In this document: positions 1-8,312 of the stretch, piece by piece
Layout: each line of letters opens with the position of its first letter
Numbering within the stretch: the first letter of the stretch is position 1
Assembly: GCF_015840715.1 (NCBI RefSeq)
Contig: NZ_CP060397.1
Location: 1,054,001 to 1,118,000 of the forward strand
Direction: 5' to 3'
Source: Synechococcus sp. CBW1004
GTDB lineage: Bacteria > Cyanobacteriota > Cyanobacteriia > PCC-6307 > Cyanobiaceae
DNA: 64,000 nucleotides
The notes under the pieces: generated by a model
What the model was told of the DNA's origin: nothing
Database searches by the model: none
The model's input: only the letters and a program-made list of their open reading frames with translations
Translations under genes and position numbers: made by a program

Positions 1-2
1 CG

Positions 3-233
3 GATCTGCGCCATGGCAGTTCCCTGCTGCGCGATCTCAACGGCGACCTGACGACGCTGAAAGGGATCGAATGCCACAGCTTCTATTCGGCGCTGGATCT
101 GGCCGTGCTGCCGGGATGGCGCGCGGTGCTCCCGATCGGGAAGCGGACGCTTCTGCCGGTCGCCACCCACCCCCAGCTGCTCCGCGATCCCGCCGCCATC
201 GGCCCCCTGGCGCGGGAACTGATGCGGCCCTGA
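3..233 (+). CDS. C-terminal part of an unidentified protein (truncated by window edge)
   Basis: The frame is open from the first bases of the window and closes with TGA at 231-233, giving 76 residues of a longer protein. The visible end contains LTTLKGIECHSFYSALDLAV and VLPIGKRTLLPVATHP. The pattern of a late His after a hydrophobic strand is compatible with the end of an alpha/beta-hydrolase (lipase-like) fold, but the nucleophile region lies upstream of the window, so this is only a guess. It runs in the same direction as the glycosyltransferase gene that begins about 80 bases downstream, and could share its transcript. Confidence 0.55.
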   Translation, partial: DLRHGSSLLRDLNGDLTTLKGIECHSFYSALDLAVLPGWRAVLPIGKRTLLPVATHPQLLRDPAAIGPLARELMRP

Positions 234-312
234 AGGGCCCGGTGGCGATCGCGCGTGAGCGGGACCATCACCGGCCTCCATAAGGTTGGGGTGCAGCCTG
301 GGGCAAGCGCCG

Positions 313-1407
313 ATGGGGTGGGTCGTGGGATCGGTGCTGCTGCGCTGGCTTCTGGGATGGCTGCTGGCGCTGCACCTGCCCTCCCTGCCGCGGGGGGGCC
401 TCCGGGGCCATGAACGCGTGTCGGTGCTGATCCCGGCGCGCAATGAGGAGGGCACCCTGCCCCATCTGCTCGAAGCCCTGAAGCGGCAGACCCTGCGGGT
501 CCACGAGGTGATCGTGATCGATGACCATTCCGACGACCGCACGGCGGCGGTGGCGATGGCTGCAACGGGATCGCTGCCGATCCAGGTGGTGCAGCCGCCC
601 CCGCTGGCTCCGGGCTGGTGCGGCAAGACCTGGGCGCTGCATCACGGGGTCCTGGCCAGCTCCGGTGAGGTGCTGGTGTTCCTCGATGCCGACACCGAAC
701 CCGGACCGGAGTTTCTCGCCAGCCTGCTGGCCCTCCACGAGCAGCAGGGTGGACTGGTCTCGGTGCAGCCGTATCACCGCACCGAGAAGCCCTACGAGCA
801 GCTCTCGCTGCTGTTCAACCTGGTGGGCCTCCTGGCGGTGCCGCTGGGGCCGGGCTGCGGCGTGGCCTTCGGGCCGGCGATGGCCACCAGCCGCACCGAC
901 TACGCGCGCAGCGGCGGCCATGCGGCCGTGGCCGGCAGGGTCGTGGAGGACTGGTTCCTGGCCCACTGCTACCAGAAGGCGGGGCTGCCGGTGAGTGCCT
1001 TCATCGGCGAGGGCCAGATCGCCTACCGCATGTATCCCGGCGGGCTGGGCGATCTGGTGGTGGGTTTCGACAAGAACTTCGCCACGGCCGCCGCCGAAGT
1101 GCGCTGGCCGTGGATGCTGGCGGTGGTGCTCTGGCTGTCGGGACTGTTCTGGGCGGCCTGGTGCCTGCCGGCGGCCCTGCTGGGCTGGCCGTTGCTGGGG
1201 GACCGCAGCCTGCTCACCAACGGCCTGATCTACGTCGCCTATGCCCTGCAGCTTCTGGTGATCTGCCGTCGCGTCGGGCGCTTCCCCTGGATCCCACTGA
1301 TCTTTCCGGTGCCGGTGCTGTTCTTCCTCGGGGTGTTCGTGCTGGCGATTCTCAATCTCGAACGGGGCCAGGTGCGCTGGAAGGGCCGCACCGTGCAGAC
1401 CCGCTGA
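313..1407 (+). CDS. Family 2 glycosyltransferase, CrtQ-like (carotenoid glycosylation candidate)
   Basis: This 364-residue membrane-attached GT2 enzyme probably transfers a sugar from a nucleotide donor to a lipid acceptor. A hydrophobic N-terminal helix (residues 3-23) precedes the nucleotide-binding strand SVLIPARNEEG (37-47), the acidic motif DDHSDD (70-75), the metal-binding DADT (125-128) and the catalytic-base region VVEDWF (210-215). Two or three C-terminal membrane segments follow. Length and architecture match the Staphylococcus CrtQ 4,4'-diaponeurosporenoate glycosyltransferase group. The next gene, overlapping by one base, looks like CrtO, the acyltransferase that follows CrtQ in that pathway. 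The ATG at 313 is preferred over an upstream TTG at 286 because it places the hydrophobic helix at the N terminus. CruG or HpnB-type activity is an alternative. Confidence 0.8.
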   Translation: MGWVVGSVLLRWLLGWLLALHLPSLPRGGLRGHERVSVLIPARNEEGTLPHLLEALKRQTLRVHEVIVIDDHSDDRTAAVAMAATGSLPIQVVQPPPLAPGWCGKTWALHHGVLASSGEVLVFLDADTEPGPEFLASLLALHEQQGGLVSVQPYHRTEKPYEQLSLLFNLVGLLAVPLGPGCGVAFGPAMATSRTDYARSGGHAAVAGRVVEDWFLAHCYQKAGLPVSAFIGEGQIAYRMYPGGLGDLVVGFDKNFATAAAEVRWPWMLAVVLWLSGLFWAAWCLPAALLGWPLLGDRSLLTNGLIYVAYALQLLVICRRVGRFPWIPLIFPVPVLFFLGVFVLAILNLERGQVRWKGRTVQTR

Positions 1408-1922
1408 TGGCGACGACCGACGCCCCACGGCTGGTGCTGGCCACGGCGGGGCTGTGGCTGGGCTGGTCGCTGCTGGTGGGGACGCTCGCCAACCGGTTGC
1501 CGTTGGCGTGGCTCTGCGATCCGGCGGACCTCACGGGCGGCGGCCGACGGACACCGACACCACACAGCTATGAGCGCTGGCTGGCGATCCGCCGCTGGAA
1601 GCCCTGGATTCCCGACGCAGGCAATGCCCTGCCGGGGGGGATCCGCAAGGCCAGCCTGGCCCGCCGGGATCCGGCCGCCCTGCAACGCCTGATCGGCGAG
1701 ACGCGCCGGGCGGAGCTGGTGCACTGGTCCCTGTGGCCGGCCTGGCTGCTGAGCGCACTGTGGCTGCCGCCGGCGGGGGTCGCCCTCAACCTGCTGTTCG
1801 CCACGGCCTTCAACCTGCCCTGCCTGCTGCTGCAGCGCTACACCCGGCGGCGCCTGCAGCGGACGTTGGTCCGCTTCGCCGACCACCCCCGCAGGCAGCG
1901 TTCCGCCGACCGCGCCGGGTGA
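1407..1922 (+). CDS. CrtO-like carotenoid-glycoside acyltransferase
   Basis: This 171-residue membrane protein resembles glycosyl-4,4'-diaponeurosporenoate acyltransferase (staphylococcal CrtO, about 165 residues). The diagnostic central block is present: YERWLAIRRWKPWIPDAGN, then GGIRKASL, then GETRRAELVHW. It is flanked by hydrophobic helices near the N terminus and at roughly residues 118-150. In staphyloxanthin synthesis CrtO esterifies the sugar placed by CrtQ with a fatty acid. Here its ATG overlaps the stop codon of the CrtQ-like gene (TGATG at 1405-1409), which implies translational coupling and a shared substrate. The true acceptor in this cyanobacterium, perhaps a xanthophyll glycoside, cannot be read from sequence. 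Confidence 0.75.
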   Translation: MATTDAPRLVLATAGLWLGWSLLVGTLANRLPLAWLCDPADLTGGGRRTPTPHSYERWLAIRRWKPWIPDAGNALPGGIRKASLARRDPAALQRLIGETRRAELVHWSLWPAWLLSALWLPPAGVALNLLFATAFNLPCLLLQRYTRRRLQRTLVRFADHPRRQRSADRAG

Positions 1923-1985
1923 GACCGCGACCGCGGCCATCACGCGTGGAGGCGCGCTGCACGGGGGGACGGCATCTCCTGCCGA

Positions 1986-4199
1986 TCAGGGGCCCAGAAA
2001 GGCCGCAGGCAGGACGACCGCACAGGCCTGGCCGGCGTCCTCGCAGTGGCAGGCCAGCACCAGACGGTGCAGACCCGCCTCCAGCGCGAACCCATCACGC
2101 TCCATGTCAAAGAAGGCCAGACGCCGCAGAGGCACCACCAGTTCGATGCGACGGCTTTCGCCCGGCTCCAGGGGCACACGGGCAAAGGCCACCAGAGTGC
2201 GCCGCGGCCGCTCCAGCAGGCGGCCGGGCGGCTCGAGATAGAGCTGCAGCACCTCCGCCGCCGCGAGGCCACCGACGTTGCAGACCTCCACGACGACCAC
2301 CAGATGACGCTGCTCACCGGCGCGGATCGCCGGGGGATCGGGCGGCTGCAGCAGCTGTGGCGCGGCACGCTCGAAGCGGCTGTAGGAGAGGCCGAAACCG
2401 AACGGGAATGCCGCCCGCTGGCCCTGACGCTGCAGGCGGCGGTAGCCGTGCCAGAGGTCGTAGACCACTCGCCGGGCCCTGGGATCGAAGGACGGCAGCT
2501 GCTCCTGCCGCTCCGGTAGCGACAAGGGCAGTCGCCCGCTGGGAGAGAGCTGACCGAGCAGCACCTCCGCCAGGGCCCGGCCACCCTCCTGGCCCGGGTA
2601 CCAGAGCAGCAGCAGGCCCGGCACCTCTGCCAGCCAGTCGCCGGTAAGGATGGCACCGCCCCCCATCAGCACCACCACCGTGCGCGGGTTGGCGGCGGCC
2701 ACCGCACGGATCAGCGCCACCTGCTCGGGGGGCAGGGCCAGATCGGTGCGATCGCCGGCGGCGAAATCACCGGCACGCGGCTCAGGCGCATGGCTGGTGA
2801 TCCAGGCGATCAGCCGCGCCAGGGGCCTCCAACACACCTCCTGCAGGCGACGGCCCAGCACCCTCTCCAGCCAGCGCGGCGGTGGCATCAGCGCCAGGAT
2901 CGGCGCGATATCGGCCGGGTGGATGTGCTCCCCCTCCAGTCGCCAGTCGAGACCTGCCACCACGACGGCCGCATCGCAACGGGCGGCCAGGTGTGACGCG
3001 CAAGCCACATCCTCACCGGCGTCGTGGGCGATCGTCAGGGCCGGTGCCACCCTGCGCAGGCCTTCCAGCGGGGTGACGACGCAACCGGGCTGGGGCCTGG
3101 TGTCGGAGGAGCCCCGATCCCCGAGGTTGGGCACGGCGGCAAGGCGGCCGATGACCGCCAGCGAGCCCAGGCCCGTGAGCGGCAACACCGCGGCTTCATT
3201 GCGCAGCATCACGATCGATTCACGGGCCGCCCGCAGGGCCAGGGCCCGATGGGCCGGGCAACCACGCAGGGAGATGGGGTAGTCCCCCGCGGGCACCCGC
3301 AGCTGCAGCTGCAGCTGGCGCAGCACCGCCTCATCGACGCGCGCCATCGGGAGCCGCCCCTGTTGCACGGCCTGCTCCAGGCAACCCGCCAGCACCATCT
3401 GGAACGGCATCTCCAGATCGAGCCCCGCCAGCACGGCCGCCACACCGTCGCGCACGCCGAAGATGAAGTCGCTCACCACGAGGCCTTCGAACCCCCAGCG
3501 TTGCCGGAGTGTCGCCGTGAGCAGGCCGGCGTGCTCGGCGCACCAGCGGCCGTTCACCTGGTTGTAGGCGCTCATCACGGAACCGGCGCCGGCCTCGACG
3601 CAGTCGCGGAAGTGGGGCAGGTAGAGCTCCTGCAGCACCCGCTCACTCACCTGGACATCCACGAGGAAGCGGCAGCTGTCGATCGAGTTGAGAGCGAAGT
3701 GCTTCACGCAGGCGATGGTGTGACGCTCCAGCCCGCAGGTCATCGCTGCCCCGAGAGCGCCCACGTGCACGGGGTCTTCGCCGTAGGTCTCCTGGGCCCG
3801 GCCCCAGCCCGGATGGCGCAGCAGATTGATGCAGACCGCCGCCACCCAGTTGGCACCGAAGGAGCGGGCCTCCAGGGCGATCGCCTCGCCGATGCGCTCC
3901 TCCAGCTCCGGATCCCAGCTGGCGCCGCGGGCGATCGGCACCGGGAAGGTGGTGGCGCCACCCACCAGTCCCACACCGCGGGGGCCGTCGACGAACTGCA
4001 GCCCCGGCAGAGCCAGCGGCGGCCGCTGCCCCGCCGGCCATGGATGGCGATGGGAGGCATCCCGCAGGGCGATGTCGGCCATCCCCGCCCAGAAGGGCGT
4101 ATCGCCCGAGAGCAGGGCCAGCTTCTCCGCCGTGCTGAGCTCTGCCAGCAACGCCCGGGCCTGCGCCCGGGGCCCGGTGACCGGAGCGGATTCAGCCAC
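1986..4199 (-). CDS. Glycoside hydrolase family 3 (beta-glucosidase-like)
   Basis: The 737-residue protein has the GH3 layout: an N-terminal TIM-barrel-type domain, an alpha/beta sandwich domain, and a C-terminal fibronectin-type-III-like region. Signature segments include VKHFALNSID, MSAYNQVNGRWCAEH and GFEGLVVSDF, where the Asp of VSD is the expected nucleophile. A second domain begins near ALRAARESIVMLRNEAAVLPL. No clear signal peptide is seen, so a cytoplasmic role on beta-glucosides or oligosaccharides is plausible. The start is GTG at 4199. It is convergent with the CrtO-like gene, with about 60 bases between stops. Exact substrate specificity is unknown. Confidence 0.9.
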   Translation of the reverse strand: MAESAPVTGPRAQARALLAELSTAEKLALLSGDTPFWAGMADIALRDASHRHPWPAGQRPPLALPGLQFVDGPRGVGLVGGATTFPVPIARGASWDPELEERIGEAIALEARSFGANWVAAVCINLLRHPGWGRAQETYGEDPVHVGALGAAMTCGLERHTIACVKHFALNSIDSCRFLVDVQVSERVLQELYLPHFRDCVEAGAGSVMSAYNQVNGRWCAEHAGLLTATLRQRWGFEGLVVSDFIFGVRDGVAAVLAGLDLEMPFQMVLAGCLEQAVQQGRLPMARVDEAVLRQLQLQLRVPAGDYPISLRGCPAHRALALRAARESIVMLRNEAAVLPLTGLGSLAVIGRLAAVPNLGDRGSSDTRPQPGCVVTPLEGLRRVAPALTIAHDAGEDVACASHLAARCDAAVVVAGLDWRLEGEHIHPADIAPILALMPPPRWLERVLGRRLQEVCWRPLARLIAWITSHAPEPRAGDFAAGDRTDLALPPEQVALIRAVAAANPRTVVVLMGGGAILTGDWLAEVPGLLLLWYPGQEGGRALAEVLLGQLSPSGRLPLSLPERQEQLPSFDPRARRVVYDLWHGYRRLQRQGQRAAFPFGFGLSYSRFERAAPQLLQPPDPPAIRAGEQRHLVVVVEVCNVGGLAAAEVLQLYLEPPGRLLERPRRTLVAFARVPLEPGESRRIELVVPLRRLAFFDMERDGFALEAGLHRLVLACHCEDAGQACAVVLPAAFLGP

Positions 4200-4455
4200 C
4201 TCCTCACGCTAAGGCGGAGACCACGATGAAGGAAGCCAGGGGAGCCGCGGCATCCACGCGGCCGGGCCATGCCCAGCGCAGGATCAACACACGCCATCGA
4301 GGGAACCTCACGCGGGGGATGGCGACGGAGAGCGGGCCGTGTGAACAGCCGCCGACGCCTTGACCGGTCTGCATCGACGCAGGCAGCGGTCGCCGGAGCC
4401 ACCGGCCGGGATCCGGGATGAACATGCCAGCAAGACGTCAGATGCTCCTCCATCG
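4200..4455. other. Gene-free spacer left of the IS630 element
   Basis: The stretch between the GH3 start codon and the insertion sequence has only short frames in all directions, with no recognisable motifs. It presumably contains the promoter of the GH3 gene on the minus strand, but I see no convincing -35/-10 pair. Confidence 0.5.
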
Positions 4456-5547
4456 CTAGTGTGCCGTCCCAGAGATTTGCGCACAAAGCCGCTGGAGCTT
4501 CTCCAGGATTGAGTCAGCTGTCGCCGTCCAGTTGAACGGGGCCTTGGTCGTGTTGTAGGCGGCCACAAACTGCTCGATCCTGGCGATCAGCTCTTTGACG
4601 CTGGAGAAGCTGCCGCGCCGGATTGCCCGCTGGGTGATCAGTCCAAACCAGCGCTCCACCTGGTTGAGCCAGGAGGCGTAGGTGGGGGTGTAGTGGACGT
4701 GGAAACGGGGACGCTGGGCCAGCCAGGCACGCACCTTGGCGTGCTTGTGGGTGCAGTAGTTGTCCACGATCAAGTGCAGGTCCAGATCCTCGGGGACGGA
4801 CTTCTCGATCTGCCTGAGGAACCCCAGGAACTCCTGGTGGCGGTGCCGGGGTTTGCACTGAGTGATTACCTCACCGGTCGCCACGTCCAGCGCGGCAAAC
4901 AGGGTCGTGGTGCCGTGGCGGATGTAGTCATGCGTCACACCCTCCACGTAGCCCAGCCCCATGGGCAGCAGCGGTTGGGTGCGGTCGAGGGCCTGGATCT
5001 GCGTCTTCTCGTCGACGCAGAGCACCATCGCCTTGTCGGGCGGGTTCAGGTACAGGCCAACGATGTCCCGAACCTTCTCCACAAAGAACGGATCGGTGGA
5101 GAGCTTGAACGATTTCTGCCGGTGGGGCTGGAGCGAGAAGGTCTGCAGCCAGCGGTGAACCGTGGACTTGGAGATCCCTGTTTCTGCGGCCAAAGTCCGA
5201 GCGCTCCAGTGCGTGCTGCCATCGGTTGGCTTGCTCTGCAGGGCTCGGTTGATCACCTCCGCCACCGTGTCGTCCTCATAGGTCCGCGGGCGGCCTGAAC
5301 GGAGCTCGTCGTGCAGCCCCTCGATCCCCAGATCGAGGTAGCGCTGCCGCCATTTGCCCACCGTTGCGCTGCGAACGCCAAATCGCTTGGCAACTGAGGT
5401 GTTGGTGTCACCAGCTGCGCAGGCCAGGACGATCTGCGCCCGCTGAACGATCGAATGGGGCAAGGACCTTGATCCAGCCAGGCTCTGGAGCTGGCTGGCC
5501 TCATCAGCCGACAGCTCCAGAGGAGCCATGGGGCGCCCGCTTGGCAT
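4456..5547 (-). CDS. IS630-family transposase
   Basis: The 363-residue protein appears intact. An N-terminal helix-turn-helix region (AKRFGVRSATVGKWRQRYLD, then a second HTH ending in STVHRWLQ) is followed by the DDE catalytic core. The three acidic blocks are VLCVDEKTQIQ, HLIVDNYCTHK and SWLNQVERWF, the classic IS630/Tc1-mariner spacing. The stop codon TAG (bases 4458-4456) lies outside the element's inverted repeat and is formed by the target-site TA plus the flanking base of the CTAG target. No frameshift or internal stop is seen, so the enzyme may be active. Confidence 0.95.
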   Translation of the reverse strand: MPSGRPMAPLELSADEASQLQSLAGSRSLPHSIVQRAQIVLACAAGDTNTSVAKRFGVRSATVGKWRQRYLDLGIEGLHDELRSGRPRTYEDDTVAEVINRALQSKPTDGSTHWSARTLAAETGISKSTVHRWLQTFSLQPHRQKSFKLSTDPFFVEKVRDIVGLYLNPPDKAMVLCVDEKTQIQALDRTQPLLPMGLGYVEGVTHDYIRHGTTTLFAALDVATGEVITQCKPRHRHQEFLGFLRQIEKSVPEDLDLHLIVDNYCTHKHAKVRAWLAQRPRFHVHYTPTYASWLNQVERWFGLITQRAIRRGSFSSVKELIARIEQFVAAYNTTKAPFNWTATADSILEKLQRLCAQISGTAH

Positions 5548-5605
5548 GAAACGACCCCCTCGGGAGACACTTCATATTGTAGCGGCTATTTGCGGGACGG
5601 CACAC
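4459..5605. mobile_element. IS630-family insertion sequence, complete
   Basis: The element is bounded by perfect 12-base terminal inverted repeats: GTGTGCCGTCCC at 4459-4470 and its reverse complement at 5594-5605. Both ends are flanked by TA (4457-4458 and 5606-5607), the target duplication expected for IS630. The bases just outside are C and G, so the pre-insertion site reads CTAG, the known preferred IS630 target. A single intact transposase fills the element on the minus strand. Removing the element and one TA restores continuous DNA in a region with no recognisable gene on either side, so the insertion does not visibly break a coding sequence. Confidence 0.93.
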
Positions 5606-5608
5606 TAG

Positions 5609-6267
5609 CCGTGTGAAGCACGAACCCGGGGGAAGGCGGCATCGTTGCCAGGCGCGATCCCTCTCTCGTCCGCAGCCCTGGAATTGCCCGCTCAGCTCTG
5701 ATGAAGCAACCGGTCACTGCCATCGCCGACCGCTGGATTGCCTGCCTCACCACATCGGCAAGATGGATGCCGAACCATCTCTTGAGCTGGCCATCTCCAT
5801 GCCGGCAGCGAGGTGACGGCGTGTCGATCGGCACCGATGGACTTGGCCCCCGTGATGCAGCGGGGCATCGCTGGCCGTGGAGACAGCACACCGATGAAGG
5901 GATGTCGGTGTTCCCGGCAATACCGCACGGCCAGGACAGGGGGAGATGCCCCCGGGTCTGGCAGGTCCATTGCGAACGAAATCGACCGCAGAGAAAGGAG
6001 AAGACGGCAGGCCACCAATGGGATGGCAGAAGTCTGATTGTTTGCGATTGCGGCTCGGCTGCGGTGACGTTTGGCTAACGGGAGCACTCCCCACCCCTTG
6101 TGCCGTCTCGATGCAGGAGCCTGAACCCCGATCGCATCTCGGAAACGCGGCAGCGTCCGGGATGGATGTGGCGATCCAATCCGATGCCCTGCAGGCTGCA
6201 ACCGACGAGGCCTGCGGATGACAGGGGCAGGTTGATCGCTAAGGTATGAACGTTCAGGGGTTCAACA
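5609..6267. other. Long gene-poor spacer between IS630 element and cyAbrB
   Basis: These roughly 660 bases carry only short, mutually overlapping frames with arginine-, proline- and serine-rich shadow translations. I found no tRNA-like clover, no terminator and no conserved domain. The right end must hold the promoter of the abrB-like gene. The whole gap, together with the DNA left of the insertion, may be decayed sequence or hold an unrecognised RNA. Confidence 0.45.
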
Positions 6268-6633
6268 ATGCTGACAGGATCCGATCTGCTCACCAAGGTC
6301 AAGGAGATGGGGGATGCCTCCAAATCCGATCTCGTCCGTGCCGCCGGCTACGTGAGCACCAAGAAGGACGGCACCGAACGGCTCAACTTCACCGCCTTCT
6401 ATGAGGCCCTGCTCGAGGCCAAGGGCGTCAGCCTGAGCCAGGGTGTCACCCGTGCCGGCAAGCGGGGCCGCAGCCTCAGCTACGTGGCGACAGTGCAAGG
6501 CAACGGCAACCTGCTGGTGGGCAATGCCTACACCGCCCAGCTCGGTCTCAAGCCCGGCGATGTGTTCGAGATCAAGCTCGGCAAGAAGCAGATCCGCCTC
6601 GTTCCCGCCGGCGATACCGACGAGGAGGAGTGA
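6268..6633 (+). CDS. cyAbrB-family transcriptional regulator
   Basis: This 121-residue protein matches the cyanobacterial AbrB family, abundant nucleoid-associated regulators linked to carbon/nitrogen balance and low-CO2 gene expression. It begins with a short helical segment (MLTGSDLLTKVKEMGDASKS), followed by LVRAAGYV. The C-terminal AbrB-type swapped-hairpin DNA-binding region contains GNAYTAQLGLKPGDVFEIKL. The acidic tail DTDEEE is typical. It is a single-gene unit, with a strong terminator about 120 bases after its stop. In other cyanobacteria cyAbrB proteins repress inorganic-carbon uptake genes, so a link to the bicA/sbtA region at 47-51 kb is plausible but not shown. Confidence 0.9.
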   Translation: MLTGSDLLTKVKEMGDASKSDLVRAAGYVSTKKDGTERLNFTAFYEALLEAKGVSLSQGVTRAGKRGRSLSYVATVQGNGNLLVGNAYTAQLGLKPGDVFEIKLGKKQIRLVPAGDTDEEE

Positions 6634-6751
6634 GCGAAACCCAGGCGTAATCCGCCTGCGGTCCCAGCCACGATCACAGAAAACGCCACGGCATCAGCCC
6701 TGGGCCGGCCCAGGGTTTCCCGTGAGGCCCGCCACCCTCCCACGGCCGATT

Positions 6752-6782
6752 GCGCCGCCGCACATCACGGCGGCGCTTTTTT
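6752..6782 (+). terminator. Rho-independent terminator downstream of cyAbrB
   Basis: A perfect 9-base stem (GCGCCGCCG at 6752-6760 with CGGCGGCGC at 6768-6776) and a 7-base loop are followed by six T residues. It is oriented to end transcripts running on the plus strand from the cyAbrB gene. Confidence 0.88.
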
Positions 6783-6933
6783 CATGGTGTTGCGCGGGCT
6801 GCCTCGCCGCAGCAGCACGCAGGCGCCTGGTCTGATACAGCCATGCCTCAGGACAGCCATGCCTCGGGACATCGCCGTGGATCTGGACGACGGATCGGTG
6901 ACCAGGGGGACGGCCCCGGCATTCGGATCCGTC
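6783..6933. other. Spacer between the cyAbrB terminator and the GHL10-like gene
   Basis: No gene or structured element is recognised here. It receives the 3' end of the minus-strand glycosidase-like gene. Confidence 0.4.
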
Positions 6934-8244
6934 TCAGCGCCTGGGGGAGGGCAGCGGCGGCGGTGGGGGCGGCGGTTGCCCGGGAGTGATGGCACCGGGG
7001 AGCGGCTGCGGGCGCCGACCCGCCATACCGGGAGGCTGAGCGGCCGAGGACGGTCCGGTCGTGAACAGACGCTGATGCAGCTGCTGAAAGGCCTGACGCC
7101 GGAAGGGGCCGCCCTCAGGACCCGCATGCTGGCCCCAGAGGCCCTCCCAATAGAAATAGATCACCCCGTGGCCCCGCTCGGCCGCCAACCTGGCCTTCTG
7201 GCTGAGGGTGGCCATATCGGGGGTGCGTCCGCCGAAACCGGCGAGAATGCCGATCTCCACCGGCATTCCCCAGCTCTTGGCCTTCACCAGGGCCGGCTGA
7301 TTGAGATCCTTGGCGAAGCCCTTCACCGAATAGGCGTAGTTTTGCACCACCAGGTCATCGATCAGATGGCCGATCGCCCAGAGCTCCCAGTCCTGCAGCC
7401 AGTGGTTGTACGCGAAGCGGAAGGGGCCCGGCGACAGGCTGATCACCGTGCGACCACTGCCGCTGGCACGGCGATCCAGACGGGCCCGCAGCTCACGCAG
7501 CAGATCGGTGAGCCGCTGGCGGCGCCAGCGCATCCAGAAGCGATCGGTGTGATCAGCAGGAGGCTCCCGGCCGGTGTCGGCGCGATAGAGCGCGCGGGTG
7601 GTGTCGTCGTAGCCCAGCTCCACCGGCCAGGCGAAGTGATCATCGAGCTGGATGCCATCGACACCGCAGCGCTGCACGATCTCCTCAATCAGCCCAACGA
7701 AGCGGGCCCGCACCTGGGGGTGGGCGGGATTGAGCCAGACCCGCAGATCCTTCAGGGGAGAGGTCTTCAGCGAGGCCCCGTGCATCGCATAGAGGGCACT
7801 GCCGTCGCGGCGCCGCAGCAGCCAGTCGGGGTTCTGCCGCACCACAGCGCTGTCGGCGGGCTCCATCAGCCCGTACTCGAACCAGGGAATCACCTGCAGG
7901 CCGCGACGCTGGGCGCTGCGCGTCAGGCGGCAGATCGGGTCGAGACCGGGGTTGGCGGCCGCCAGGGCCGGCTCCAGCGGCGCATGGCGGCTGCGGTGGA
8001 AGGTGGCACCGCGGCTCCACACATTGGGGTAGAGGGTGTTGAACCCGGCCTGGGCCAGCTGCTGCACCGCCTGGTCGATCCGGGCAGGGTCGTAGTAGAG
8101 GGGGCTGGGGCTGTTGGTCAGCCACACCCCCACACGCGGGCCGCGGGGCTGGGGCAGGGCCGAGGGGGTGACGGCCGGGCGGGCCGGTGCCGAGGCAGGA
8201 GCCAGCAGGGGCAGCACTGCTGTCACCAGGAGCGTGAGGCTCAC
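6934..8244 (-). CDS. GHL10 / DUF187-type glycoside hydrolase family 10-like protein, exported
   Basis: The 436-residue protein starts at GTG 8244 with a signal-peptide-like stretch (SLTLLVTAVLPLLAPASAPA). The family opening follows: RVGVWLTNSPSPLYYDP, then QAGFNTLYPNVWSRG. Further GHL10-like blocks are VIPWFEYGLM, DGIQLDDHF and YFYWEGLWG. The central TIM-barrel Asp and Glu residues in these blocks are the likely catalytic ones. Family members are common in cyanobacteria as predicted exported glycosidases acting on polysaccharide or peptidoglycan. The tail is a low-complexity Pro/Arg stretch. It is transcribed away from prsA's stop, with about 68 bases between, so the two could be cotranscribed. 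Substrate is unknown. Confidence 0.85.
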   Translation of the reverse strand: MSLTLLVTAVLPLLAPASAPARPAVTPSALPQPRGPRVGVWLTNSPSPLYYDPARIDQAVQQLAQAGFNTLYPNVWSRGATFHRSRHAPLEPALAAANPGLDPICRLTRSAQRRGLQVIPWFEYGLMEPADSAVVRQNPDWLLRRRDGSALYAMHGASLKTSPLKDLRVWLNPAHPQVRARFVGLIEEIVQRCGVDGIQLDDHFAWPVELGYDDTTRALYRADTGREPPADHTDRFWMRWRRQRLTDLLRELRARLDRRASGSGRTVISLSPGPFRFAYNHWLQDWELWAIGHLIDDLVVQNYAYSVKGFAKDLNQPALVKAKSWGMPVEIGILAGFGGRTPDMATLSQKARLAAERGHGVIYFYWEGLWGQHAGPEGGPFRRQAFQQLHQRLFTTGPSSAAQPPGMAGRRPQPLPGAITPGQPPPPPPPLPSPRR

Positions 8245-8312
8245 CGGCAGGCGCCGCTGCCAGGTGGCGCCCCGACGCAGCGGCGCCCGCAGGGGTGGGG
8301 GGCCTGAGGAAG

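Noticed and set aside
6784-8307. Long plus-strand frame opposite the GHL10-like gene
   Set aside because: The minus-strand product has a signal peptide and family motifs; the plus-strand translation has none.
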